A DNA stretch of 64,000 nt, taken from Lepisosteus oculatus (taxonomy: Eukaryota; Chordata; Actinopteri; Semionotiformes; Lepisosteidae). The stretch covers positions 36,465,148-36,529,147 of the forward strand of contig NC_090706.1 in the NCBI RefSeq assembly GCF_040954835.1. Direction: 5' to 3'. This document shows, one piece after another, positions 1-10,737 of this stretch (its first letter is position 1; every line of letters begins with the position of its first letter). The notes below the pieces were generated by a model. That model worked only from the letters and a program-made list of their open reading frames with translations, made no database searches and was not told the origin of the DNA. A program made the translations under genes and the position numbers.

Positions 1-2429
1 ACAGATTTAACTGGGATTCACATGATTGACTCTTTAGATTTAATTTCAGGAATGTAACATCTTCTATGTGTTTGGTATAGAACAGAAATCAGAATTTATT
101 CATTATTGAAAAAGCTATAGATTTGTCAGTAAAAGCACTGTCCCTTTAAAGTAAACACATTACAGGTGTTTTAGCTACTTGTAAACTTCCAGGATTTTTC
201 ATCTTGTTGGTGCATTGTTTGCTTTTACTTACTGCTTTGTAAACTCTTTTGAAGCACAGCTTCAATAGTTGATAGTGTCTAGGTGGTGAGTTTTTTCCAC
301 TTTGAGATCATTCATAGTTTAATGTTTTCCACATTTTGCCTCTACCTATGATATTTCACCCCTGGGTGTAAGATAACTTTAAAAAGTTCCACCATGAATT
401 ATGACTTAACAACAACTAGCTGTGAAGTTTGTTTTAAGACATTAGTGTTGAGGGATGGATCTTGATCAGAAAGATACAGCATCTGTGGCAAACTGAGACG
501 AATGGACACAAACACAGTGACCCACAAAAATGTCCCTTAATGTGTCTAGAAAGAGGTTGAATGGCTTTTGACACAGGAATGCAAACAAGCGATCTTGATT
601 TTACTACCAGTATTCTTAAGTTCTAGATCCAATGTCAAGTCTGGAAGTCATTTTAAATAAAAGGCAGTAAAGGAAGAGGGAATGGAATGTGGGAAAGTTT
701 ATTTTCTCTTTTAAAATGGGAGATTTTGAAAGTCTTCATTTTTTTATTCTTTATTTTGAGCCTTATTTGGCTTCCCCAAATCTTTTTTTATATTTTTAAA
801 AAAATGTAAAATTACAAAAAAATCAAATGCTCGAGACGTCAAGATACACATAGAGTTTTTAAAAAACAAACACAAAAAGACAGCAAGTCATTATCCTAAC
901 CAAGGCAAAACTAAACATTGACTGAAATCAAGACTATCATTGCACATTCCATTCCAGCTACTGGAATTTTCGATGGTCCCTGCTGTTTCCATTAACTACA
1001 GTTAATAGAATGTGGTCAGGCAGATGTGTTCAGTCAGATGGTGAACAGCAGCTTCCCTGCTGTAGGAATGCATATCTACAGTACTCCATGCTGAAGAGCT
1101 GATTGACAGTTCCGAGTGTGAAAAACAAATCATGGGAAAGGTTATGGACTTAATCTGAGCTTCATTACAGTAATTTGAGGAGGACATAAAAACCTGCTAA
1201 TGGCTAATGTTCAGGAATTCATGTGTAATCACATACAGATAAAGGATAACATTTCTGCTGAAATACAAGCAGGAATGTAACATCTGGGAATCAAGTATTA
1301 TGCATATAAGATATTTCTTAAAACTCTTTATTCAGACACATACTGTATAGCTCTTTAAGGTCTTGGCAGCCAAAGGTTACTACAGTATGTAGCTTGGCAA
1401 GGTAGAAGGTATGTCCTAAAAATAACTAGGAATAATTATTAGTATTTTGAAGTTAAGAACAAGAGACAAATGGGTAAATCTTAGCCCCTTGTATTTAACA
1501 TTTTCTGCGGAAAGACACTTCCAATATATTTGTTTTCTATTATTCTGAGATTAAATTATCTTAACACTACACGATTTAAGTCCCTGCTGTTCTGTCTATT
1601 GATTATGAAGAGAAGAGTAATAAATAGTAAGGCACACAATTCAAAATGTTTGTTTAGTAGTAGTAATGGTGGTGAACATCCTTCACACAAAAAAGGGTCA
1701 AAAGGACCTCAGCTGACCTTTTGATTGAGAGATGCAGGCTTCCTTCCAATGTTTTCAGTTACAGTAAAAGGAGGATTTGGTCAGTCTTTACAAATTAGAA
1801 AAATAAAATTTGGTCAAAATAGTGGTTTGCTACCAATGATGCATATTTTCCCTCCATCATTTGTCAGCGTGAAGGAAAGATTTTGTAACATAATGTATAA
1901 TCATTATGCTAAGCTCTCCACTTCCTGCAGGCTGACACAGCTAAAAAGACATTCCCTGCCCTCTTCACTAAACAGCATTATCCAGCTGTTGTGTTCAATC
2001 CAAACCTCTCTGCTTCTAAAAAACTTTTTGTGTTTACACAGCCTTGCTGTATCTTCTTCAGGCCTATAAGATTAAAGACTTTTATTTTTCCCGCTCTGAA
2101 AGCAAAACTTCTGATGATTCAATGACAGTGCATTTATGACTTTGTACTCGGTTTAGGGGATCTTCATTGTTCTGATATTTGTAGATTTAAGGGCTCTGGA
2201 ATTCTGTGAAATCAGTGTGCTTGTGGTCGAAACATCACAACACAAGTAAAGAGGGCAAAGGTTTGGGGATTTTACATAGTCCCTAAAGGAATGCGCGCTA
2301 TGTCAACATTTCAATCTGAAAAATACCTGCTATTGGAGAAAGTCTGTGGAGAGACCATGCCACTCTTATTGTCCCAGAACCTGTCTATGCTTATCACTAA
2401 TTATTTAATGTCATTCTTTCTCAATGCAG
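1..2429. other. Probable intron upstream of the synpo-like last exon
   Basis: AT-rich sequence with no exon I can recognise. Since the exon beginning at 2430 opens with a splice acceptor, this stretch is most simply intron of that plus-strand gene. Only short open frames without family resemblance occur, and no repeat family was recognised. Confidence 0.5.
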
Positions 2430-3035
2430 ACCCAAAAAGCACCTGTCCCTGTAGCAGCCACCTGGACGCCTACTCTGTCTGCACGGGTCAGCAGCCCAGA
2501 GTCTACTACAGTCAAGGCCCACCCAGCAACAGAAGTCCAGTTACCGTCCTCGCGTTCCCCTTACCCTTCCACAGGCTCCTCCCCCATCTCCCCGCCCTGG
2601 GAAGACAGATGCCAGTCCCCCATAGGGCAGGATATCAAGACCAACCGTCGACTGCTGGCCAAGAACATTATCAATGCTGCTAGAAGGAAAAACAGTCCAT
2701 CTCCCGGAGGACTAAATGGGCGAGGGACTTCCATATCTCCTGTAGGTGGTTCCATTATACCCCACGGACACCAGCCATTGAGCCCCTCCACCATCCGATC
2801 CAGAGCTTTATCTAATCAGTCTCCATCTTTTAAGAGCCCCCCAGCAACTCCATCTAGAATGATCAGGTCACCAGTGCACTTGTATACTACTCGGTCGCTG
2901 ACGGATTCTGACGCATCGGTAGAGTCTGAAGATTCAGGGCTGAGGTCTCCCAGCATCCGGAGCCACAACACCTGTCCAAGAGGTTGGGAGGGCAACTTCA
3001 GCATTAAAAGAGGAAGCATTCCAGCAGATCTATAA
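2430..3035 (+). CDS. synpo: Last coding exon of a synaptopodin-like protein (C-terminal 201 residues)
   Basis: A pyrimidine-rich acceptor ending in CAG at 2427-2429 opens a phase-0 exon that reads 201 codons to a TAA at 3033-3035. An in-frame ATG at 2424 lies inside the acceptor and is not used. The protein is Ser/Pro-rich and has many SP dipeptides (SPISPPWED, SPSPGG, SPPATPSRM). A basic, helix-prone block (TNRRLLAKNIINAARRKNS) lies about 70 residues in, and the tail is acidic and serine-rich (SDASVESEDSGLRSPS) before a short Cys-Pro-Arg-Gly-Trp end. Synaptopodins are actin- and alpha-actinin-binding proteins of podocyte foot processes and dendritic spines; mammalian synaptopodin has a short C-terminal isoform of similar length. 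The assignment rests on remembered resemblance of the basic block and tail, and on neighbours: the paralogous gene sets on human 4q and 5q both carry a synaptopodin, a tetraspanin and an eIF4E. Upstream exons lie outside the window. It could be another Ser/Pro-rich cytoskeletal protein. Confidence 0.6.
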   Translation, partial: TQKAPVPVAATWTPTLSARVSSPESTTVKAHPATEVQLPSSRSPYPSTGSSPISPPWEDRCQSPIGQDIKTNRRLLAKNIINAARRKNSPSPGGLNGRGTSISPVGGSIIPHGHQPLSPSTIRSRALSNQSPSFKSPPATPSRMIRSPVHLYTTRSLTDSDASVESEDSGLRSPSIRSHNTCPRGWEGNFSIKRGSIPADL

Positions 3036-5282
3036 GGATACCAGAGCATGTCCCTGGGTAGGCCCCAGTATAAAGGTGTCACTTCGATGAAATGTTTGGC
3101 TAATACAAGAACCATTCCATCAAAGAAAGGGCAGAGACTGTTTCATTTTTTGGAAGCATCTCGTTTTCAGGCTTTTTTTAAAAAAAATGCAAATACTGTA
3201 AATTGCACAAACCAAAATTAAATTCATTCTTATTGGAATTGTTCCTTCTACCAAAGAAAACATTTTTTTACAAGTTCAAAAGTATTAACAAATTTGAGTA
3301 TTTTATTATATTATTACTGTACATTATAAAATAGTTTCCATAAGTTTTCAATAAGCATTTATTTGTGCTCCTTTGAGTTTTTTCTCATTTTTTAACGTTC
3401 TACTTTTTACAAACACAGCAACGTCTTGAGAAAAGGAACAGAATCCTAGCAAGCACATACTTCTGCGAGATATTTACAGCCTGATTCTGATCATCAGAGC
3501 AGACTGTGAGGACATCAAAATGATTCTTCAAATCCAGAAGGATTTTTGAGGAGCAAACATTCCAGGCAGTACTGGTGACCCAGGACACTGCAGATATTCA
3601 GCTACCAGGTTCTGCTTCGTGGATGTCATGAATGCACTTTGATGAGGGAACATGAGTGAAGACTTTTCTATTCCCAAAAGACTTCAAAGGGGATTTAGTA
3701 GAAACAGAACAAAACTGCATTTACATTCCTTTGCGAGCAAGACTGATAATAGCATTTCAGACCAAAAAAATACTGCTGTCTTCACACCTTTCAAGCTTTG
3801 AGGCTGCCTCATATTTAGACTTAGAAATATATACTAAAACATTTTCTACAACAACAATAGATATGCTAAAAAACTGGTTTTAAATCCTTGTAACAGTGCA
3901 ATAATCCATATATCCCTTAAATTGTGTATGTTTTGTGTTTGCAACCAGAATGTCTTAAACCACCTGTGGCAATTGTATGTGAGATTGAGCAAGTGAAAGA
4001 GCTGTTGATTGGTAAAAATTCTTGTCCATGTGATGGTTAGCTGATGGTGAATTAGTGAAGTAGTTCTTACAAGCACTGCAGCTGAAACAGAGTCATATGT
4101 AAAGGAGGTTCTTCTTTATAAATCCAGGACACGGACACACATTTATAAAAATGCAAATCCATTTTCCTTAATTTGATTAAGATAGATTGATTTTTAATTT
4201 GTGCTGAAAATACACACCAAAGAGTATAAATAACTGAAAAAATACAGCTACTTTAGTGAAACCTTACTTTCTATGCTCTATAGTCAGCTCCACCATAAAG
4301 TATACCATAATATTAGTCATGTCAATAAGGCAGAGACAGGAAAAGTAAGAAGTGTGAAGCAGAAGTTTATTGAAGTGTAAATGGGGACAGACAGTTGTCG
4401 ATAACCATGTTATTATAAGAAATAAGTTTGAGGAGAATACATATCTAAAGACATCCCTGAAAGTAGTGTATTACATATTCTCATTGTAAAAGGCCAATTA
4501 ACACTAGGATGGAATGTCTGAAACACCTATTTTAACAATGTCAAAGTGTGTTTTACTTACTTTGCCTAGCATTTTGACTTGTAATAACATGGTTAAACTG
4601 CTTTTTACTGAAAGGAGTCGAGTGCTTCCAGAGGGATATGTATTTGTTTGGAAAACAAAACTGGGACTTCACAGGTTATCACACACTGAATATTTATCAC
4701 TATCATTATAACTATAAGTATTAATAACATTTTTTTCTCTTCACAAATTGTTCTAACGGCAGTTTTGCTTCATTCTTGACAAACAAGTCTACAAATACGT
4801 AGACAGTTTTGGGTCAAGAAACGCACTACAGCCTTTAATAAACATTATGTATCATACTTTGTTTTACATGGATTGATAGCATTTAGAAAAATATCGGTTC
4901 TTCAAACACCACGCAGAAAACTCTTATGAAATGGAGATGGTGTGACGTCCCAGTTCAGTACATCAGCAGATTTTTGCAACCTTTAAGGCCCAGTGATTAT
5001 TTACAGACCTTCTGATTGATGAGCTACCAGCTGTGTGGTGACATTGCACCTCCAACAAGAATAACTTTTCATTGTCACAGTCTGGTTTAAAATCATAAGA
5101 GCTGTGCTTATTTAGCCCTGGACTTTATCAATAAAAAAAAAAACATCTGACCTTGTATTTTTCCCTAGACTGTCAAACACATGGAATCTTCCATGATAAA
5201 CTGATCTTGCAGTGCTCTTACTGTTAATTACAGTACCGATGACAACAAAAAACATATATAAAGGAATAATGCTACAAATAAA
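3036..5282 (+). other. Probable 3' UTR of the synpo-like gene, with candidate poly(A) signals
   Basis: AT-rich sequence follows the stop codon without further coding signal. Consensus AATAAA hexamers on the plus strand occur at 4837-4842, 5130-5135 (within an A-run) and 5277-5282. Any of these could end the transcript, so the UTR would be 1.8-2.3 kb. Which one is used cannot be told from sequence. Confidence 0.4.
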
Positions 5283-6035
5283 TTATGGCTATTGTTATTT
5301 GTGTGTTCTTCCTTAAAAGTTTAACATAATAATTTTGTATACTTACAGTACATTTGACATTCAAAATGGAAATAACCTTGCTTGTATTTTTAGTCACTTC
5401 TAACAACTATTTCATTTAGAAGACAATAGAGAAAATGCCAATGTTTTGGAAAGTTTAAGTGTTTTCTTTTGTTGCTGCATAATGGGAATGTGTTACCAAA
5501 TGTAGCAGTTAAAGTAAAAGAGTAAAGCAGTTTCATTAGGAGATCCAAGAAGCATGTCAGAAAAATGAACACAGTAAGGCTCCCTTTTTTCTTGAAATGC
5601 TCCATCATATTTGAAAGGACTGCCAAGATGTGGTTGGGGTGTTGTCTCTGGACATCGTATGAAAGTTAAATCTCGTTTCCCTGGCATGCAGTGAGCTTCT
5701 CATTTTACACATGCTAATGGAAACACTAAAAAACTTCTTAGTTTAGACAACCAAACATCCATAATGTTTTTAAAACCTTGCAGGAGTGTTTATTGGGCAG
5801 TGCTATTCCAATCAGAAATCACCGGGTAAATTAATTTTGAATGGAAGAATTCTCTAGTTGTTATATTTTCTGCAAGGAATGTTAATGGTAAAATAGCAGG
5901 AACCCCAGGTTCCAAAGTCTGATGGGATCAACTGGAACAGCAGGAATCATTTAAGTGGGTAGCAGTGTAATCTGGTGTGCGTTATGTACTGTAATAGTCT
6001 ATATAGAAAGTGGTGTCCTTTAACTTCTCTGCATA
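5283..6035. other. Intergenic, nothing recognised
   Basis: AT-rich sequence between the synpo-like gene and the solo LTR. No exon, RNA gene or repeat family was recognised. Confidence 0.4.
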
Positions 6036-6517
6036 CATTGTGTCACGATCTTAATCCCTCCTCTTAAGGGCGCTCCGGCTCTTTCTTACTTTGCTAATTA
6101 CGTGCACCTGCCCCCAGTCCTGCCCCCTCCATATTTAAGCCTGGAGCTCTCGCTACTCTGGGCTCTGCACTGGAAGACAGACACCCGCCTACCATCAATC
6201 ATCCTGACCCTGCTGAGTCCGGGGCTCGGAGCTCGCCACCCCGTTTTTAATCCCTGTCCCTGTACCGGATCCCATTCCGGCTTTTAACTCTGTTTTGTCC
6301 TGTCTCGATTGGATTATCCGGTTTTGGACTTGTTCACCCTGGCTACGCCCCCCCGAGCACCAGTTCACCTTCGTCACGCCCCCCCGTCTGTCAACCCCTC
6401 CTGTTCCACATTGTCTCCTCCCCGTCATCCCTCTCCACTTACTTCTGAATTATACCGTCTGCATAGGGTCCAGAACTACGCTTCACGGGAGCCTGGACCG
6501 ACTCCTGTTACACATTG
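6036..6517 (+). mobile_element. Solo LTR (Gypsy/ERV-type) with 5-bp target-site duplication
   Basis: The LTR body is 6041-6512 (472 bp). It begins TGTCACGATC and ends CTCCTGTTACA, giving the TG...CA termini of LTRs, and is flanked on both sides by CATTG (6036-6040 and 6513-6517). The body is much richer in C and G than its surroundings and contains a TATTTAAG box near 6132, as expected of an LTR promoter. No internal retroelement genes adjoin it, so it is a solo LTR left by LTR-LTR recombination. Related copies lie at 57525-58220 and about 58606-59085, sharing the opening, the CTTAAGG block and the TCCGGTTTT-type block. Five-base duplications fit Gypsy elements but do not exclude an endogenous retrovirus. 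Short open frames inside it are not genes. Confidence 0.85.
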
Positions 6518-8779
6518 TAATTTTTATGCACATGGCATTTTTATGCACAATTGAATATATAATGCATAGATATTGTATTTCCTTTCCTTCCCCTCAAGCA
6601 ATTAAATGTGGTTGATCTTCCTAGAACTCTAGAGCAGAAGGGCACTTTCATAATTGGTGATCGAAATAATACACAAATTTCTAAATCAATTCTTACTAAT
6701 GGTCTATGTAATTTTAAATTTAAATTGCAGTATACTGTTTTCACTATTCTGTCCTTTTTCCTATTGTTTCCCCATGATGTCTAGATCAGGACAACTACTA
6801 CAGCACTTTCCCCGAGGATTCCCCTTTTAATGAAGCCAAAAGGGTTTGAACTGTGTAGTATTCTAATCTGGAAACTATGCTCTGCCTATCAAATGGCATT
6901 TCCATACCAAATAACCCAACATAAATCCAAATTCCTTAAGATTCTTGTGGCCTGTAAGATGTATTCCTCTTAGTACCTCGTCTTCCAACAGAAGATGCTT
7001 AAAATACAACAACTCTTATGTTTTCTGCTTTACAAATCCCTCTTCACTCATAATACATTTCTTTATTCTTTGAATGCGCCCCATTTTAAGTGTAAATATG
7101 CAACAGAATTAGAATAAGTTGTTTCACCCTATTCTAGTGTTTTTCCAATAGGTAAACTTTAAGGATTGTTGTTAAGACATTTGGTTTGTTTTACTTTAGA
7201 AAGAAACCACTCCGTTTTAAAATGGAACTAATCGTTAGTGGCATGTATTTATTTTTTTACGATTTTCCGAGGGATCCCTAGACGGTATTGGCTCACTCTC
7301 CTCACTAAATGGATATCATGCCAAGGACCGAAAATATTTTGCCAACTCCTTCCATATATATATAAAGTTTTATATTTAGTAACATTTGTGGATATAACGT
7401 TTCCCGTGTTAGTGTTCTTTTTGTCTCAACAAAAAGATGGCGCTCAATGATGGTGTTTGCGTGAAAAAATACTGCACTTAATAAAAAATCACCAAATAAA
7501 TTATTTTTGAACACTTTCACCGCCATTTAGCAATGTTCATCCACGAGATTGTAAAATATTTAGAGTCCTTCTAATCGAATTTTTTTGCTTGGAATTTTGT
7601 ATCACGCACTTCAATCCCAGTATTTATCTATCTCCCACTATATTAAGTACAACGTCTACAAATCAAGCTGTTATTTTAATACAGGGTAGTTTTATTAAAC
7701 GACAACTGGGTTTAATTACCGTTAATGTGCACTGCGGTCGTAATTTGTTTTACTGGCATAAGAGGTTAAAACGAGGTCCTGTGTACTGCGTCATGAACGT
7801 CCCCACCCATATCGCCATTTACTGTATATGAGCAGGGGTGTAACACCGATTCCTGGCTAAAATTCTCTCTGGGTTTACGGTCTTGATTTCCTCAAGTCCC
7901 CCATTAATTCAGCTGGCGAGTTTCCAACATTTGTAACTAATCCGGTTGTGTACTGCGGCATAATGGCTCCTGCACACCAATCAGGTGAGTACTGCAACTC
8001 AGTGGAGGATGAGGTAGGTCCTCTCTGCTCTGTAAATCAGTAGGAATGAAGTCCTCTGTGAATGCGATTATTAATAATTAAACACTGCTAACCGGTGATT
8101 CATTTGGGGAATTTTTGCTTCATATAGGGGATTTTCCGTTACTAACCAATTAATCTTTTATCCCAAATTAAAAAAACGTGTAGATATACTGTACTGTACA
8201 TAAAATTAAACATAACTTTATCTGCATATATTTGTAGAAAAAAAGTGCATTCTGGATATTAATTACAGGTTTTGGGCATTTAATTAATTGATCACACTTG
8301 AGTGACTTTGTTGCGTGTCTACTAAAGCACCTCATGATTTAGTCAAACTGAGAAACGGGACAGTTGTGGGGGCACAGGCGATGGGATGATTTTAACTTGT
8401 TGAATGTCATTCTTGGTGAAAATTAAGAAAGGAAAAACAAAAAAACAGAACCACCATACCTCCCTTGTCAAGGAAACGGCACCTTTTTGCCATCAGTATG
8501 TTGGAGGCTTGACTGTATCAGTGTACTGCCTCTTCATGTCTGTGTTGTTAACAGTCCACAATTTCTAACCTGGCAAATGTTCCAGCCAGATACAGTCTGT
8601 CAACGGCAGGCTATAATCTGGAAGAATGAGATTTATGATGAGATCAACACATCATCATCCAAGTGTGATGATCTGGACAGAAGTGTTAAGTCACTACTGA
8701 ACACCTCTTGTAGTGATTGATGGCAATCTGCCTGAATGTCTCTACATTGATTAAGTCTTGGGATTTCACACACACTGCC
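6518..8779. other. Intergenic with a CpG-containing patch at about 7.7-8.05 kb
   Basis: Mostly AT-rich with no recognised gene. Between about 7690 and 8050 CpG dinucleotides become more frequent, a CCAATCAG box occurs at 7977-7984, and the octamer-like motif GTGTACTGCG and close variants recur (7727, 7781, 7948). The patch could be a small promoter or a decayed repeat. Confidence 0.35.
7963..7984 (+). other. Possible first coding exon with strong donor site
   Basis: An ATG at 7963 starts seven codons (Met-Ala-Pro-Ala-His-Gln-Ser) plus one base, followed by a near-perfect donor CAG|GTGAGT at 7982-7990. It sits in the CpG-containing patch. No matching downstream exon was found on the plus strand, so this may be chance. 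Confidence 0.12.
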
Positions 8780-8811
8780 CTTCCTGTGGGCACGACAATG
8801 CCCACAGGAAG
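8780..8811. repeat. Perfect 13-bp inverted repeat (hairpin), 6-nt loop
   Basis: CTTCCTGTGGGCA at 8780-8792 is followed after the six bases CGACAA by its exact reverse complement, TGCCCACAGGAAG, at 8799-8811. Either strand could fold into a stable stem. No gene is associated with it. Confidence 0.85.
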
Positions 8812-9203
8812 CCCACTGTATGTCCCCATGCTGTAATGGTGGCTTTCTTGTGAGATGAGTAGGTGACAGGTACACCATTGCTGTCATATGTTCCAGTCAT
8901 GGGGAAATAGATCCCTGTTGATCAACGTTTTGGAAGACAAATGTTAATCAGCATGACTTAACTATGTCATGTGTGTTCAATGTCAATTATACATAAATAT
9001 GTGGTCACTGTTCTGGACAGTAAGTTAAATTAAAAAGGCAAAGGTTTTTTTCTTAAGGGAAATGGCGTCTATTTTTCTTAAGAAAGCTTAAACATTTTAA
9101 GGTTGGTTTAAGCTTTTTATCATGTTTTTGCAGTCTTTTATTGAACCTGCTTTAAACACAGTATATTTGCATGTACGAAAAAGAGCTCTCAAGGCAACTG
9201 GGC

Positions 9204-10262
9204 GGTTAATTTTGAAATGCATTTCAGAATATTTAATTTGCTTGTATGAAAATGAGCAGGAATGTACATGAAGAAAAGTTAATAATTGCACATTTAATAA
9301 ACTTTTAGAACACTTTTGCAGAAATCTTGAATTGGCTTTGAACTTGTTTTTGAATGAGATGAGATTGATTATTTCTTGTGTAGGATTATTAGGGTTAGAA
9401 ACACCAGAATACCTTGACTTCAGCTAACATCACTGTTGCATTACTCAAGTCAAAATTAAAACTGGGTGATGTGAATTGCAAGCTTAGCATGAAAGATTTG
9501 TGGAAGCCACATCTTTATTCCTAATGCAATCTCCAAACGCTAAGAAAGGCTGCAAAAATATTTGGAGCTAAATCCTAAACACCAATTTTCCTATATTTTA
9601 AATTGCATTAAAAAAGGCAGCAACATTAATAGATGTCTACTCTGAAGGCGAATTAACCTTAACTCTAGATCCCCTCTCAAGTTACCATTAGGGAACTATG
9701 GTTAATTTTAAAATACTTTTTGAAATACTTATACGAGCATCTGTGAAAAAAAGAGCAAGAAAAAAACATAAAGAAAAGTGAATAATTGCACATTTCAAAA
9801 ACGTTTAGAGCACTTTTTAAACACTTTTGCAGAAATCTCGTATCGGGTTTGAAATAGTTTTTGTGAATGAGTTTAAAGTCAATGCCCATGATTATTCCCT
9901 GGGTAGGGATGATTAGAAATACAATAATACTTTGATTTCATCTAACATTTTAGTTGCTTTTTTCATGTCAACATTTAGACTAGGTGATATGACTTGTAGG
10001 TGTAGCATGAGAGATTTGTGTGGTTGCACAACATTGGTTAGGTCACACCTGTACTCCTAATGCAAACTCCAACCCCTAAGGAAGGCTGCAAAAAGTATTT
10101 GGAGCTCAATCCAAAAGTCCAAAATTCCAAAAATCCCATTACAAACACAGCAGCAACATTAATAGCAGTCTACTATTAAAGGGAATCCTAACCCTAGCTC
10201 CAATCTTAAATTAACTCTTCGGTTAATTTTTAAATGCATTTCATTATACAGTACTTATACAG
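9204..10262. repeat. Tandem duplication of a ~0.5-kb unit (two diverged copies and a third start)
   Basis: Unit 1 runs from about 9204 and unit 2 from about 9700; the first ~40 bases of a third unit start at about 10221. Shared landmarks in order are GGTTAATTTT, a GAATAATTGCACATTT-like block, CACTTTTGCAGAAATCT, CCTAATGCAA, GGCTGCAAAAA, TATTTGGAGCT and CAGCAACATTAATAG. Repeat intervals are about 496 and 521 bp. The copies differ by many substitutions and small indels, so the duplication is old. The unit is non-coding. Confidence 0.85.
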
Positions 10263-10417
10263 TTCCCAGATTTGATTGTTTGGGAATCTGAATCTGAGGA
10301 GTAAGAACAAGCTGCTGAATATTGTCATACCATGTCACACAGTCTCTGATGATTGATCTTTCGGCCCCATCCCACATCTATCGTTTACAAATTTAGAGTT
10401 AAAACATATTCTATGTT

Positions 10418-10737
10418 CTTACACAGCGCCTGTCGGCCGTAAGCGTTACACTCTCCCCCGCTTAAATCGCCATCCCCGGCGAAGGGCTATCCCACCCCGC
10501 TTCTGACACCAATGTAACGCAACGGGGGCTCAGGCGGGTGCCCTTGCCACATTAGGTCGGCCCCCCGAACCCGGGACTCCCGCATCTCTCTGCAGGGACC
10601 CAGCCCGGTGAGCAAAAAAGAGAGATCTCTCACTACAGCCCAGTAGCTGTAGTCCTGCTATCACAGGGAAGGGCGGTGACATCACCTGCTCTGGCACGCC
10701 GGCTCTTACACAGTGCCTGTCGGCCGTAAGCGTTACA
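10418..10737 (-). mobile_element. Miniature or deleted LTR retrotransposon: full LTR, PBS, PPT and LTR stub
   Basis: Read on the minus strand, an LTR of 225 bp occupies 10737-10513, opening TGTAACGC and closing GCGTTACA. One base further on, at about 10511-10495, TGGTGTCAGAAGCGGGG matches the complement of the 3' end of tRNA-Leu, a classic primer-binding site. After only 62 internal bases comes a polypurine tract, GCGGGGGAGAG (10461-10451), directly followed by a second copy of the LTR start (10450-10418, one mismatch to the first). That copy then breaks off. There are no gag or pol genes. The layout suits a miniature terminal-repeat element (TRIM-like) or an internally deleted Gypsy element with truncated 3' LTR. 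TATGTT occurs on both flanks (10412-10417 and 10739-10744) and may be a target duplication. The GC-rich composition contrasts with its surroundings. Confidence 0.8.

Noticed and set aside
2561..3115. Minus-strand open frames over the synpo-like exon
   Set aside because: They are antisense shadows of the plus-strand exon, which has the splice acceptor and coherent Ser/Pro-rich composition.
6102..6615. Several proline-rich open frames on both strands
   Set aside because: They all lie in the solo LTR 6041-6512 or run out of it. C-rich DNA gives Pro/Leu-rich open frames by chance.
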